Assembly: GCA_947647645.1 (NCBI GenBank)
Contig: CANSLE010000168.1
Span: forward strand, 1 to 5,754
DNA from: an uncultured Microbacterium sp.
GTDB taxonomy: Bacteria > Actinomycetota > Actinomycetes > Actinomycetales > Microbacteriaceae
Length of the DNA: 5,754 bases
Direction of reading: 5' to 3'
The notes under the pieces are model-generated. The model did no database searches, had not been told where the DNA came from, and worked only from the letters and a program-made list of their open reading frames with translations. Positions 1 through 5,549 of the stretch are shown here, piece by piece (position 1 is the first letter of the stretch; every line of letters starts with the position of its first letter). Both the position numbers and the translations under genes were made by a program.

Positions 1-1482
1 CACCGTGCCGTACGAGGTGCCGCTCATGCGGGCGTCGGAGATGCGGACCATGTCCTCCACCCCGGCCTCCAGCAGCTTCCGCGGCAGCGGCAGGTTGCCG
101 ACCTCGGGCATGCCCGGGTAGCCGCGCGGGCCGACGTTGCGGACGATGAGGATGTCGTCGGCAGAGACGTCCAGTTCGGGATCGTCCGCGTCGCGCAGGT
201 AGTCGGTGAGCGCATCCCACACCAGCGCCCGGCCGCGGTGAGACATGAGCGCCGGGGATGCGGCCGACTGCTTGATGACCGCGCCGCGCGGCGCCAGGTT
301 GCCGCGCAGCACCGCGATGCCGGAGCCGGCCGGCTTCACCGGGTTGTCGAGCGCGCGGATCACCTCACGGTCGTACACCTCGGCGCCCGTGTAGTTCTCG
401 CCGAGGGTGCGGCCGGTCACGGTCAGCGTGTCGCGGTGCAGCAGGTCGCCGAGGGTCTCCGCGAAGCCCGCGGTGCCACCGGCGTACTCGAAGTCCTCCA
501 TCAGGAAGCGCCCGCTCGGCATCAGGTCGGCCAGCACCGGCACATCCCGGACCAGTGTGTCGAAGTCCTCGAGCGTCAGCTCGACGCCGACGCGGCGGGC
601 GAGGGCGAGCAGGTGGATGACCGCGTTCGTCGAGCCGCCGAGTGCCGCGTTGGCGCGGACGCCGTTCTCGAACGCCTCGCGCGTGAGGATGGCGGACGGG
701 CGGAGGTCCTCCTCCACCATCTCGACGATCCGCCGTCCGGCGAGGTGCGCGGCGGTCGCCCGGCGCGAGTCGTTCGCAGGAAGGGCGGCGGTCCCCGGCA
801 GCTGCATCCCCATGTACTCGGAGATGCACGCCAGGGTCGACGCGGTCCCCATCGTCATGCAGTGCCCCTGGCTGCGCGCCATGCAGCCCTCGGCCTCGGC
901 GACCTCGTCCGCGCCGATCTGCCCGGCGCGGTACGCCTCGGTGAAGCGCCACACCGACGTCCCGGAGCCGATGTCCGACCCCCGGTACTTACCGTTCAGC
1001 ATGGGACCGCCGGTGAGCAGCAGCGTGGGAAGGTCGACGGAGGCCGCACCCATCAGGTACGCAGGCGTCGTCTTGTCGCAGCCGGCGAGCAGCACTACAC
1101 CGTCCAGCGGGTTGGCCCGGAGCGTCTCCTCCAGATCCATCGCGATCAGATTGCGCAGCAGCATCGCGGTCGGGCGAACCAGTGGCTCGCCCGCGGACGT
1201 GGTCGGGAACTCGAACGGCACCCCGCCGGCCTGCCAGATGCCCCGCTTCACATGCTCGGCCAGCGCACGCAGATGGATGTTGCAGCTCGTCAGCTCGCTC
1301 CACGAGTTGGCGATGCCGATGACCGGGCGCCCGCGGAAGCTGTCGTCCGGGAGGCCCTCGCTGCGCAGCCAGGAGCGGTGCATGAAGCCCGTCTTGCCCT
1401 CGGCGCCGAACCACTGCTGGCTGCGCAGACCGGATCCGGTTGCCGCCTCCCGCTCCTCCTTGCCCAGGTTCCGCGCGCTCAT
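1..1482 (-). CDS. IlvD/Edd family sugar-acid dehydratase (L-arabinonate/D-xylonate dehydratase-like), C-terminus cut by window edge
   Basis: Predicted cytoplasmic Fe-S dehydratase that removes water from an aldonic-type sugar acid to give a 2-keto-3-deoxy acid. The visible 494 residues start at the ATG whose first bases overlap the stop of the GH4 gene (ATGA); a GAGG lies 5 nt upstream. The three cluster cysteines expected for the family are present: C67 in NSWSELTSCN, C135 in GCDKTTPA and C208 in GHCMTMGTAST. K137 follows C135-D136 and matches the lysine that is carbamylated in L-arabinonate dehydratase. S487 in RMSGTSYG matches the catalytic-base serine. The N-terminal FGAEGKTGFMHRSW and the GGPMLNGKYRG stretch resemble the sugar-acid branch rather than the IlvD of branched-chain amino-acid synthesis. 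Family members usually run to about 570-590 aa, so roughly 80 residues lie off the left edge. The exact substrate cannot be read from the sequence. Confidence 0.93.
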   Translation of the reverse strand, partial: MSARNLGKEEREAATGSGLRSQQWFGAEGKTGFMHRSWLRSEGLPDDSFRGRPVIGIANSWSELTSCNIHLRALAEHVKRGIWQAGGVPFEFPTTSAGEPLVRPTAMLLRNLIAMDLEETLRANPLDGVVLLAGCDKTTPAYLMGAASVDLPTLLLTGGPMLNGKYRGSDIGSGTSVWRFTEAYRAGQIGADEVAEAEGCMARSQGHCMTMGTASTLACISEYMGMQLPGTAALPANDSRRATAAHLAGRRIVEMVEEDLRPSAILTREAFENGVRANAALGGSTNAVIHLLALARRVGVELTLEDFDTLVRDVPVLADLMPSGRFLMEDFEYAGGTAGFAETLGDLLHRDTLTVTGRTLGENYTGAEVYDREVIRALDNPVKPAGSGIAVLRGNLAPRGAVIKQSAASPALMSHRGRALVWDALTDYLRDADDPELDVSADDILIVRNVGPRGYPGMPEVGNLPLPRKLLEAGVEDMVRISDARMSGTSYGTV

Positions 1483-2846
1483 GCGAACCTCGACAGGAAG
1501 CGGGCCTGCTCCGCTAGCAGGTCGTCGGTCAGCGCAGCCGCGCGGTCGGCGTCGAGGACGGCGCCGTCGGCGATCATCGCCTCCACGACGAGGTCGCGGT
1601 CACCGGTGAGCGCGGCCTCCACCGCGATGTCCACCGACGACAGGCGGCGGCTCAGGATGGCCGTGAGCGGCTTCCCGAGGTCGGGCACGAGCACCGGCCG
1701 GACACCGCGGGCGGTGGCGACACCGGGGATCTCCACCGCCGACCAGTCCGGCAGCCCCGGCACCAGACCGCGATTGACGACGTTGCAGCTGAACATCTCG
1801 CGCGAGTCGAAGGTGATCGAGCGGATGATCGCGATCAGCTGCTCCTGCTCGCCGCCGCTGCGCTCGAAGACGCTCTGGTCGAGCGGCTCCTCGCCGAGCG
1901 CCTGGCGCTTCATCCCCTGATACCGGTCCTCGCCCCACTCCAGGATCTCCGGAAGGGAGAAGGCGTCGACGCCCAGCTTCTTGCCGTAGTAGTCGCCCGA
2001 TGCGAACCGCTCGGGGAAGAACTCGACGACGTGACGGTCCCCGGCCGCCGCGAACGCACCGTAGCGCTCGAACAGCTCCCACGCGAACGGGTTGTGCCAG
2101 GCGGTCGGCTTCTCGTAGAAGATGTTGCCGATGTCGCCCGGGTCCGGCGCCTGGGCCAGCTCGCGCCGCACGCGCTCACGGATGAGCGGCCACGCGTCCT
2201 CGCCGTCGAGGCGGAAGTCGTAGATGAACGTGAGGTGGTTGATCCCCGCGTACAGCGTCGAGGTGCGCTCGAAGGGAGCGTCGATGAGCTGGGCGAGCTC
2301 GCGCTGGATGTGGTGCATCCCGTGACAGAGGCCCACCACGTCGAGGCCGGTCTCCTGGTGGATGGCCTGCACGTTGGCGGTCATCGGGTTGGAGTAGTTG
2401 AAGAAGAAGGCGTCCGGCGCGAGCTCGGCGATGTCGCGCGCAACCTCCACCAGGACCGGCGTCGTGCGGAGCAGCCGCGAGATGCCGCCGGGCATGATCG
2501 AGTCGCCGACCGGCTGGAAGACACCGTGGCGCTGCACGATCTCATGGTCGCGCTGCCACGCCGGCCGGCCACCGACGCCCACGCACGTGACGATGAAGTC
2601 CGCGCCTGGGAGGACCGCACGGCGGTCGGTGCTGCTGGTGACGCGGATGCTGTCGCCGGCCCCGCGCGCCGTCACCATCGCCTCGGCCAGCCGGGTCGCC
2701 ACGTCGAGGGCGACCGGGTCGACGTCGACGAGTCGGATCTCCCACGACCCCAGATCGTCCGCGCCGATCAGGTCGGCGAGGAGTCCACGGGTGAAGACGG
2801 CGGATCCCGCCCCGATCAGGACGAGCACACGGTCTCTGCTGGTCAT
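1479..2846 (-). CDS. GH4 family NAD-dependent glycosidase, probable alpha-glucuronidase/alpha-uronidase type (CHG motif)
   Basis: A 455-aa cytoplasmic enzyme of GH4, whose members use NAD+ and a divalent metal to cleave glycosides by transient oxidation at C3 and elimination. Visible motifs are the dinucleotide-binding loop IGAGSAVFTRG (residues 11-21), the acidic end of the second strand, VDVD (40-43), FNYSNPM (149-155), the metal ligand in CHGM (C174-H175-G-M), a second metal ligand H204 in INHLTFIYD, and GDRHVVEFFPE (269-279). The residues after the ligand cysteine sort GH4 subgroups: CHG-x is linked to alpha-glucuronidases, CHSV to alpha-galactosidases, CHEV to alpha-glucosidases, and CDMP/CNVP to phospho-glycosidases. 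That argues against a phosphorylated substrate. Automated annotation would probably say alpha-glucosidase/alpha-galactosidase. The open frame continues upstream to about 3221, but the start is placed here because of a perfect AGGAGG 4 nt upstream and because the GH4 fold begins at residue 6. It lies 20 bp after the FAH gene and overlaps the dehydratase start. Confidence 0.93.
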   Translation of the reverse strand: MTSRDRVLVLIGAGSAVFTRGLLADLIGADDLGSWEIRLVDVDPVALDVATRLAEAMVTARGAGDSIRVTSSTDRRAVLPGADFIVTCVGVGGRPAWQRDHEIVQRHGVFQPVGDSIMPGGISRLLRTTPVLVEVARDIAELAPDAFFFNYSNPMTANVQAIHQETGLDVVGLCHGMHHIQRELAQLIDAPFERTSTLYAGINHLTFIYDFRLDGEDAWPLIRERVRRELAQAPDPGDIGNIFYEKPTAWHNPFAWELFERYGAFAAAGDRHVVEFFPERFASGDYYGKKLGVDAFSLPEILEWGEDRYQGMKRQALGEEPLDQSVFERSGGEQEQLIAIIRSITFDSREMFSCNVVNRGLVPGLPDWSAVEIPGVATARGVRPVLVPDLGKPLTAILSRRLSSVDIAVEAALTGDRDLVVEAMIADGAVLDADRAAALTDDLLAEQARFLSRFA

Positions 2847-2850
2847 CGTT

Positions 2851-2856
2851 CCTCCT
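2851..2856 (-). promoter_or_regulatory. Shine-Dalgarno site fixing the GH4 start
   Basis: Read on the minus strand this is AGGAGG, 4 nt before the ATG at 2846. It lies in the 20-bp gap after the FAH stop codon. It decides the GH4 start against the much longer upstream open frame that runs inside the FAH gene. Confidence 0.85.
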
Positions 2857-2866
2857 GTCCTGTCCG

Positions 2867-3706
2867 TCAGGCCGCGGCGCGGGCCCGGAACACCACGCGG
2901 TTGCGCAGCTCGCCGATGCCCTCGACGCCGCAGGCGACGACATCGCCGTCCTGAAGGTAGCGTGCGGGCTGCCGGAACGCGCCGGCGCCGGCCGGGGTGC
3001 CGGTAAGGATGAGGTCGCCCGGCTCCAGGGTGACGCCGTCCGAGATGAAGGCGAGGAGGGCGGGGATGTCGAAGATCATCGCGCCCGTATCGTCGTCCTG
3101 CAGCAGCTCGCCGTTGACGGTGGTGCTGATGCGGTGGCCGTGGGCATCCCCGAACTCGTCCGGGGTCACCAGCCAGGGGCCGAGCGGGGTGAAGGTGTCG
3201 AACGACTTCCCGCGGCTCCACTGGACGTCGGCGAATTGCACGTCGCGGGCAGAGACGTCGTTGGCGACGGTGTAGCCCGCCACGTCGTCGAGCGTTGCGG
3301 GGGTGTAGCCGCCGCAGCGCCGGCCGATGAGGAGGGTGAGCTCCGCCTCGTAGTCGACCTGGCTGGTGACTTGCGCCGGGACGACGATGTCGGCGGTCGG
3401 TCCTACGATCGAGCTGGTGTACTTGGCGAAGGTGAGCGGTCGCTCCGGCTGCGTGAAGCCGGTCTCGCTGGTGTGGTCGGCGTAGTTGAGGCCGACGGCG
3501 ATCATCTTGCCCGGCTGGGCGACGGGGGCGAGGAGTTGGAGGCCAGCCTCGTCCGTGATGGTGGGCCAGGCGTCCGCCTCGCCAGCGGCGGTCGCGGCGA
3601 TGGCGCTGAGCGCGTCGGTGATCGTCCCGGGCGCGAGGCGGACGTCGGTGCCGCGGGCGACGACCACGCGGGGCGTGCCCTCGATGAGGGCTCGTGCGAT
3701 TCTCAT
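2867..3706 (-). CDS. Fumarylacetoacetate hydrolase (FAH) family protein, probable 2-keto-3-deoxy or 2,4-diketo-3-deoxy sugar-acid enzyme
   Basis: A 279-aa cytoplasmic enzyme of the FAH superfamily, first gene of the left operon. The FAH domain spans about residues 67-275 and opens with KMIAVGLNYADHTSE. The metal site is intact: E120 and E122 in DYEAEL and D150 in ANDVSARD, matching the Glu-Glu-Asp triad of FAHD1-type proteins. Other hallmarks are RGKSFDTFTPLGPW (165-178) and GDLILTGTPAGAG (230-242). In sugar-acid clusters, FAH members act as 2,4-diketo-3-deoxy-acid hydrolases (L-rhamnose and L-fucose routes, giving pyruvate plus a hydroxy acid) or as 2-keto-3-deoxypentonate dehydratases. Presence of an IlvD/Edd dehydratase two genes downstream supports either role. 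Acylpyruvase or ureidoglycolate lyase labels are common but less suited to this context. The start is chosen for AAGGAG 4 nt upstream; an in-frame ATG at 3733 would add nine basic residues without a comparable ribosome site. Confidence 0.92.
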   Translation of the reverse strand: MRIARALIEGTPRVVVARGTDVRLAPGTITDALSAIAATAAGEADAWPTITDEAGLQLLAPVAQPGKMIAVGLNYADHTSETGFTQPERPLTFAKYTSSIVGPTADIVVPAQVTSQVDYEAELTLLIGRRCGGYTPATLDDVAGYTVANDVSARDVQFADVQWSRGKSFDTFTPLGPWLVTPDEFGDAHGHRISTTVNGELLQDDDTGAMIFDIPALLAFISDGVTLEPGDLILTGTPAGAGAFRQPARYLQDGDVVACGVEGIGELRNRVVFRARAAA

Positions 3707-3710
3707 GTCT

Positions 3711-3716
3711 CTCCTT
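3711..3716 (-). promoter_or_regulatory. Shine-Dalgarno site for the FAH gene
   Basis: AAGGAG on the minus strand, 4 nt before the ATG at 3706. It selects this start over the in-frame ATG at 3733, which would extend the protein into the operator region. Confidence 0.75.
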
Positions 3717-3730
3717 CGAAGCTGATCCTT

Positions 3731-3736
3731 CACAAT
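3731..3736 (+). promoter_or_regulatory. Candidate -10 element for the divergent plus-strand gene
   Basis: CACAAT matches four of six bases of TATAAT. It would start transcription near 3743, giving a leader of only about 14 nt to the ATG at 3757, or about 32 nt to the ATG at 3775. No convincing -35 is seen upstream. The tandem repeats lie just downstream of this hexamer. Confidence 0.25.
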
Positions 3737-3764
3737 CCTGTCACAAGCGAGCAGAAATGAGCAA
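3735..3764 (-). promoter_or_regulatory. Candidate promoter of the FAH-GH4-IlvD operon
   Basis: On the minus strand TTGCTC (3759-3764) is followed after 18 nt by CAGGAT (3735-3740), which could act as -35 and -10 elements 20-30 bp before the FAH ribosome site. Both match the consensus only partly (three of six bases each). The proposed -35 falls inside the tandem repeats, as expected for repressor control. An alternative -10 is TATTCT slightly further upstream. The position is plausible but the elements are weak. Confidence 0.3.
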
Positions 3765-3780
3765 GAATAAGCACATGCTT
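3744..3780. promoter_or_regulatory. Tandem 10-bp repeat operator with an inverted half-site, in the divergent control region
   Basis: Three head-to-tail 10-bp units are seen on the plus strand: CAAGCGAGCA (3744-3753), GAAATGAGCA (3754-3763) and AGAATAAGCA (3764-3773). The core A/G-A-GCA is kept exactly at helical spacing. The last core also forms the inverted repeat AAGCA-CA-TGCTT (3769-3780). The tract is AT-richer than its surroundings and lies between two divergent genes. Tandem direct repeats at one helical turn are typical of operators bound by oligomeric repressors such as DeoR/GlpR-family sugar regulators; the assignment to that family is inference, since no regulator gene is visible. 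Confidence 0.55.
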
Positions 3781-4482
3781 TCAGAACAAGTCGCCGCGGT
3801 GGACCCGGCGCAGCGCACGGCCGGGGGCGCGACCGTTGCGCAGGGCGTCTACGGCGCCCGCGGCAACCTCGAGCTCATCGCCTGCGACCAGAAGGACGGC
3901 CTCTGGGTGTTCTGGTTCAACGCCGACCGGGAGTCGGACCCGCCTGCGGCGCCCGATGTCCCGCCCGGCACGTGGAGCAGCGGCTTGGCCTTCGCCCACG
4001 GCGTCGGGTACCGCGACGCCTGGATCGCGCAGTCGCCGCTCGGACCCGACCACCTCGAAGCGCTCGCACTCCGCGCCGACGGCGTGTTAGAGAGCTGGTA
4101 CTGGTCGCCCCGCGCGGGCTTCCAGCGGCGGCCCGGCCCGGTCGCCACGGCCGCCTCGTCCTTCCGCGCGGTGCACCACGACGGGAGTGTCTTGCTCGAA
4201 CTGACGGACGAGGGCGGGCGCACTCGGCACCTCCTCTCGACGCCGAACGGCTACCCCGCCCGCAGCTGGCGCGAGACGCGTTCCGCGTTCGCGGCCGCCG
4301 ACCCCGCTGCAGATCTCGCGCTGCTGATTTCGGCGGGCGTCGATCCGGCCGCGGTCGCCGTGGACACCCTGCGATCGGCACCGTCCACCCGTGCCGGCGG
4401 GACCGTCGAGGTGATCTGGCGCGACCCTTCCGGACGCCTCCACCACCTTGGGGTACCCCGGTCCCCCGCGACGGACGCGTGA
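3757..4482 (+). CDS. Unrecognised protein with four degenerate beta-propeller-like repeats
   Basis: I do not recognise a named family. From the ATG at 3757 the product is 241 aa. Four repeat units share a Leu/Val-Glu or Leu-Leu core, a Gly about 7-11 residues later and a closing aromatic, His or Leu: NLELIACDQKDGLWVFWFN (37-55), HLEALALRADGVLESWYW (99-116), SVLLELTDEGGRTRHLL (144-160) and TVEVIWRDPSGRLHHLG (216-232). This resembles blades of PLL/tectonin-like beta-propellers, but four units is short for a closed propeller. There is no signal peptide or membrane segment, so it is probably cytoplasmic. Codon use matches its neighbours, supporting a real gene. The start is uncertain: ATGs at 3757 and 3775 and a GTG at 3799 are in frame, none with a good ribosome site, so translation may be nearly leaderless. 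It shares its control region with the catabolic operon, so a ligand-sensing or accessory role is possible but unproven. Confidence 0.7.
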   Translation: MSKNKHMLSEQVAAVDPAQRTAGGATVAQGVYGARGNLELIACDQKDGLWVFWFNADRESDPPAAPDVPPGTWSSGLAFAHGVGYRDAWIAQSPLGPDHLEALALRADGVLESWYWSPRAGFQRRPGPVATAASSFRAVHHDGSVLLELTDEGGRTRHLLSTPNGYPARSWRETRSAFAAADPAADLALLISAGVDPAAVAVDTLRSAPSTRAGGTVEVIWRDPSGRLHHLGVPRSPATDA

Positions 4483-4490
4483 GACCGGGG
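4456..4490. terminator. Hairpin between convergent genes, candidate bidirectional terminator
   Basis: CCCCGGTC (4456-4463) and GACCGGGG (4483-4490) form a perfect 8-bp stem. Inside it CGCG (4467-4470) pairs with CGCG (4476-4479) around a 5-nt loop, leaving a small 3/3 internal loop. It spans the last codons and stop of the plus-strand gene and ends 8 bp before the stop of the convergent deacetylase-like gene. There is no run of T on either side, so it is not a classical intrinsic terminator. GC-rich hairpins without a U tract are common at actinobacterial gene ends. Confidence 0.45.
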
Positions 4491-4497
4491 CTTCGAC

Positions 4498-5178
4498 TCA
4501 GTTGACGCGGTGGATCATCGTGTTCGCGAACTGATAGCGGTATCCGGCTGAGCGGACCGCCTCGTCGTGGCGGGGGCTCTGCCCGTACGAGGAACCGTGC
4601 AGCCAGACGAAGGCCGGCGCCTCCTGGCCCGTTACCGCCTCCAGCTGCCGCTTCGCCCCGACGACCTCGCGTTCGATGTCGTCGTCCGACAGCACCGTGT
4701 CGAAGCCCTCGTGGTGGGCGGTGTGGGGGAACACGACGTGCCGGGCGCTGAGGTCGGCGACCTCGTCCCAGTCCATGGCGATGCGTCCGCCCTTCGTGTC
4801 CTCCTCGACCAGCGAGATCCAGTGGGCGCGGGCGAAGGCCTCCTGGTGCTCCGGGTCGCAGTCGACGAACGACGTGGCGATCGGGAACCACCCGGTGATC
4901 CCCAGCTCGTCGCACAGCGGCGCGGCCACGGTCGCCGAGTTCCGGTAGCCCTCGTAGAACACCGGGATGAGGCCCGGCTTGTCCTTGTGCCAGGTGCCGG
5001 TCTCGAACAGCCGGTCGAGGTCGTCGAGGGTGACCGTCGCGTAGTCGCGGGCGAAGCCGGCCAGCTCCCGGGCGAGCTCGTCGCGGGCGACGCGCGGGGT
5101 GGAGTGGTAGTTGACCACGCGGATGAAGTGGCCGCGACGCAGCTGCTCGCGCTGCGCGGTGAACGACGGCCGGGTCAT
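4498..5178 (-). CDS. Polysaccharide deacetylase-like (NodB homology/CE4 fold) protein with altered active-site motif
   Basis: A 226-aa protein with the order of motifs expected for a NodB domain. It has VVNYHSTP near the N-terminus (21-28), a motif-1 position reading PVFYEGYRN (72-80) where active enzymes have TFDDG, a motif-2 HTAHHEG (H152, H155, H156) matching H-S/T-x-x-H, and HGSSYGQSPRHDEAVRSAGY (194-213) at the RxPYG-type motif 3. The two metal-binding histidines are kept but the Asp-Asp pair is replaced by Tyr-Glu. It may therefore have changed metal chemistry, act on another bond, or be inactive. No signal peptide or membrane segment is seen, so it is probably cytoplasmic, unlike most cell-wall deacetylases. 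Its ATG overlaps the stop of the upstream 119-aa gene (ATGA), with AGGAAGGGGA just upstream, so the two are probably translationally coupled. It is the last gene of its operon, convergent with the plus-strand gene. Confidence 0.8.
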   Translation of the reverse strand: MTRPSFTAQREQLRRGHFIRVVNYHSTPRVARDELARELAGFARDYATVTLDDLDRLFETGTWHKDKPGLIPVFYEGYRNSATVAAPLCDELGITGWFPIATSFVDCDPEHQEAFARAHWISLVEEDTKGGRIAMDWDEVADLSARHVVFPHTAHHEGFDTVLSDDDIEREVVGAKRQLEAVTGQEAPAFVWLHGSSYGQSPRHDEAVRSAGYRYQFANTMIHRVN

Positions 5179-5534
5179 CGGGCGTCCCCTTCCTGGATGG
5201 GCGCCGCACCGGGCGCGAAGTTCGTGAACGCCAGCACCTGCATGGCGGTGATGACCGCACCCTCGTCCTCATCGCGCGCCCACGGGACGAGGGCGGCGGA
5301 GTAGCGGTCGAACACGTCGGCGAAGGCGCGGCCCTCACTCAGCTGCGCTCCCTCGGGGGACGCCGGGATCGCCCGGCGCTCGTCGGCGAGCCCGAGGACC
5401 ATCGGGATGCCCTCCCGCTCTAGCCGGCGGTCGTGGCACGCGCGCATCAGGCCGACGATGTCGCCGGCGGCGAGCAGCGCTGCCGGCGAGGGCTCCCCTT
5501 CGTGCGAGCTGGGGCCGCTCACGGTTGCGGACAT
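5175..5534 (-). CDS. Unrecognised small cytoplasmic protein (119 aa)
   Basis: I do not recognise this protein. It starts at an ATG with AAAGGAG about 9 nt upstream, 15 bp after the aldolase stop, and its stop overlaps the start of the deacetylase-like gene (ATGA). It is therefore the middle member of a tightly packed operon. The first 16 residues are Ser/Gly/Pro-rich and look disordered. The rest looks like a mostly helical globular domain, with segments AALLAAGDIVGLMRACHDRR (18-37), AFADVFDRYSAALVPWA (70-86) and GAVITAMQVLAFTNF (92-106), and a single Cys at 33. No signal peptide, zinc cluster or helix-turn-helix is evident. The fixed position between an aldolase and a NodB-fold protein suggests a partner or accessory subunit of one of them, but this is inference only. 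Codon use matches the neighbours. Confidence 0.7.
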   Translation of the reverse strand: MSATVSGPSSHEGEPSPAALLAAGDIVGLMRACHDRRLEREGIPMVLGLADERRAIPASPEGAQLSEGRAFADVFDRYSAALVPWARDEDEGAVITAMQVLAFTNFAPGAAPIQEGDAR

Positions 5535-5543
5535 GGGGATGGT

Positions 5544-5549
5544 CTCCTT
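5544..5549 (-). promoter_or_regulatory. Shine-Dalgarno site for the 119-aa gene
   Basis: AAGGAG on the minus strand lies in the 15-bp gap after the aldolase stop, 9 nt before the ATG at 5534. It supports this start and the reality of the small gene. Confidence 0.7.

Noticed and set aside
1..1482. Assignment of the dehydratase as the IlvD of branched-chain amino-acid biosynthesis.
   Set aside because: The N-terminus, the GCDKTTPA loop, the GHCMTMGTAST cysteine region and RMSGTSYG match the sugar-acid branch, and the operon context is carbohydrate catabolism.
238..1920. A 560-codon open frame on the plus strand.
   Set aside because: It runs antisense through the dehydratase and the end of the GH4 gene, whose motifs are clear. 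Its product is Arg/Ala/Gly-rich low-complexity sequence, as expected from GC-rich codon shadowing.
2031..2954. A 307-codon plus-strand open frame.
   Set aside because: It is antisense to the GH4 gene and the FAH end; the product has no recognisable domain and composition typical of a shadow frame.
2847..3221. N-terminal extension of the GH4 frame by about 125 codons.
   Set aside because: It lies wholly inside the FAH gene and its stop, is Arg/Pro/His-rich, and the GH4 fold with its AGGAGG site starts at 2846.
3707..3733. Start of the FAH gene at the in-frame ATG at 3733.
   Set aside because: It adds a basic nine-residue stretch not needed by the fold, and AAGGAG at 3711-3716 points to the ATG at 3706.
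3694..3756. Start of the plus-strand unknown gene at the ATG at 3694.
   Set aside because: It would overlap the start codon and ribosome site of the divergent FAH gene and place the whole control region in coding sequence; downstream starts are more plausible.
4567..5304. A 245-codon plus-strand open frame.
   Set aside because: It is antisense to the NodB-like and 119-aa genes, with no recognisable motif and no ribosome site that I could see.
3917..5338. A 473-codon minus-strand open frame.
   Set aside because: It overlaps the plus-strand unknown gene, the deacetylase-like gene and the 119-aa gene in another frame. Arg/Pro/Gly-rich composition and the presence of NodB motifs in the alternative frame mark it as a shadow.
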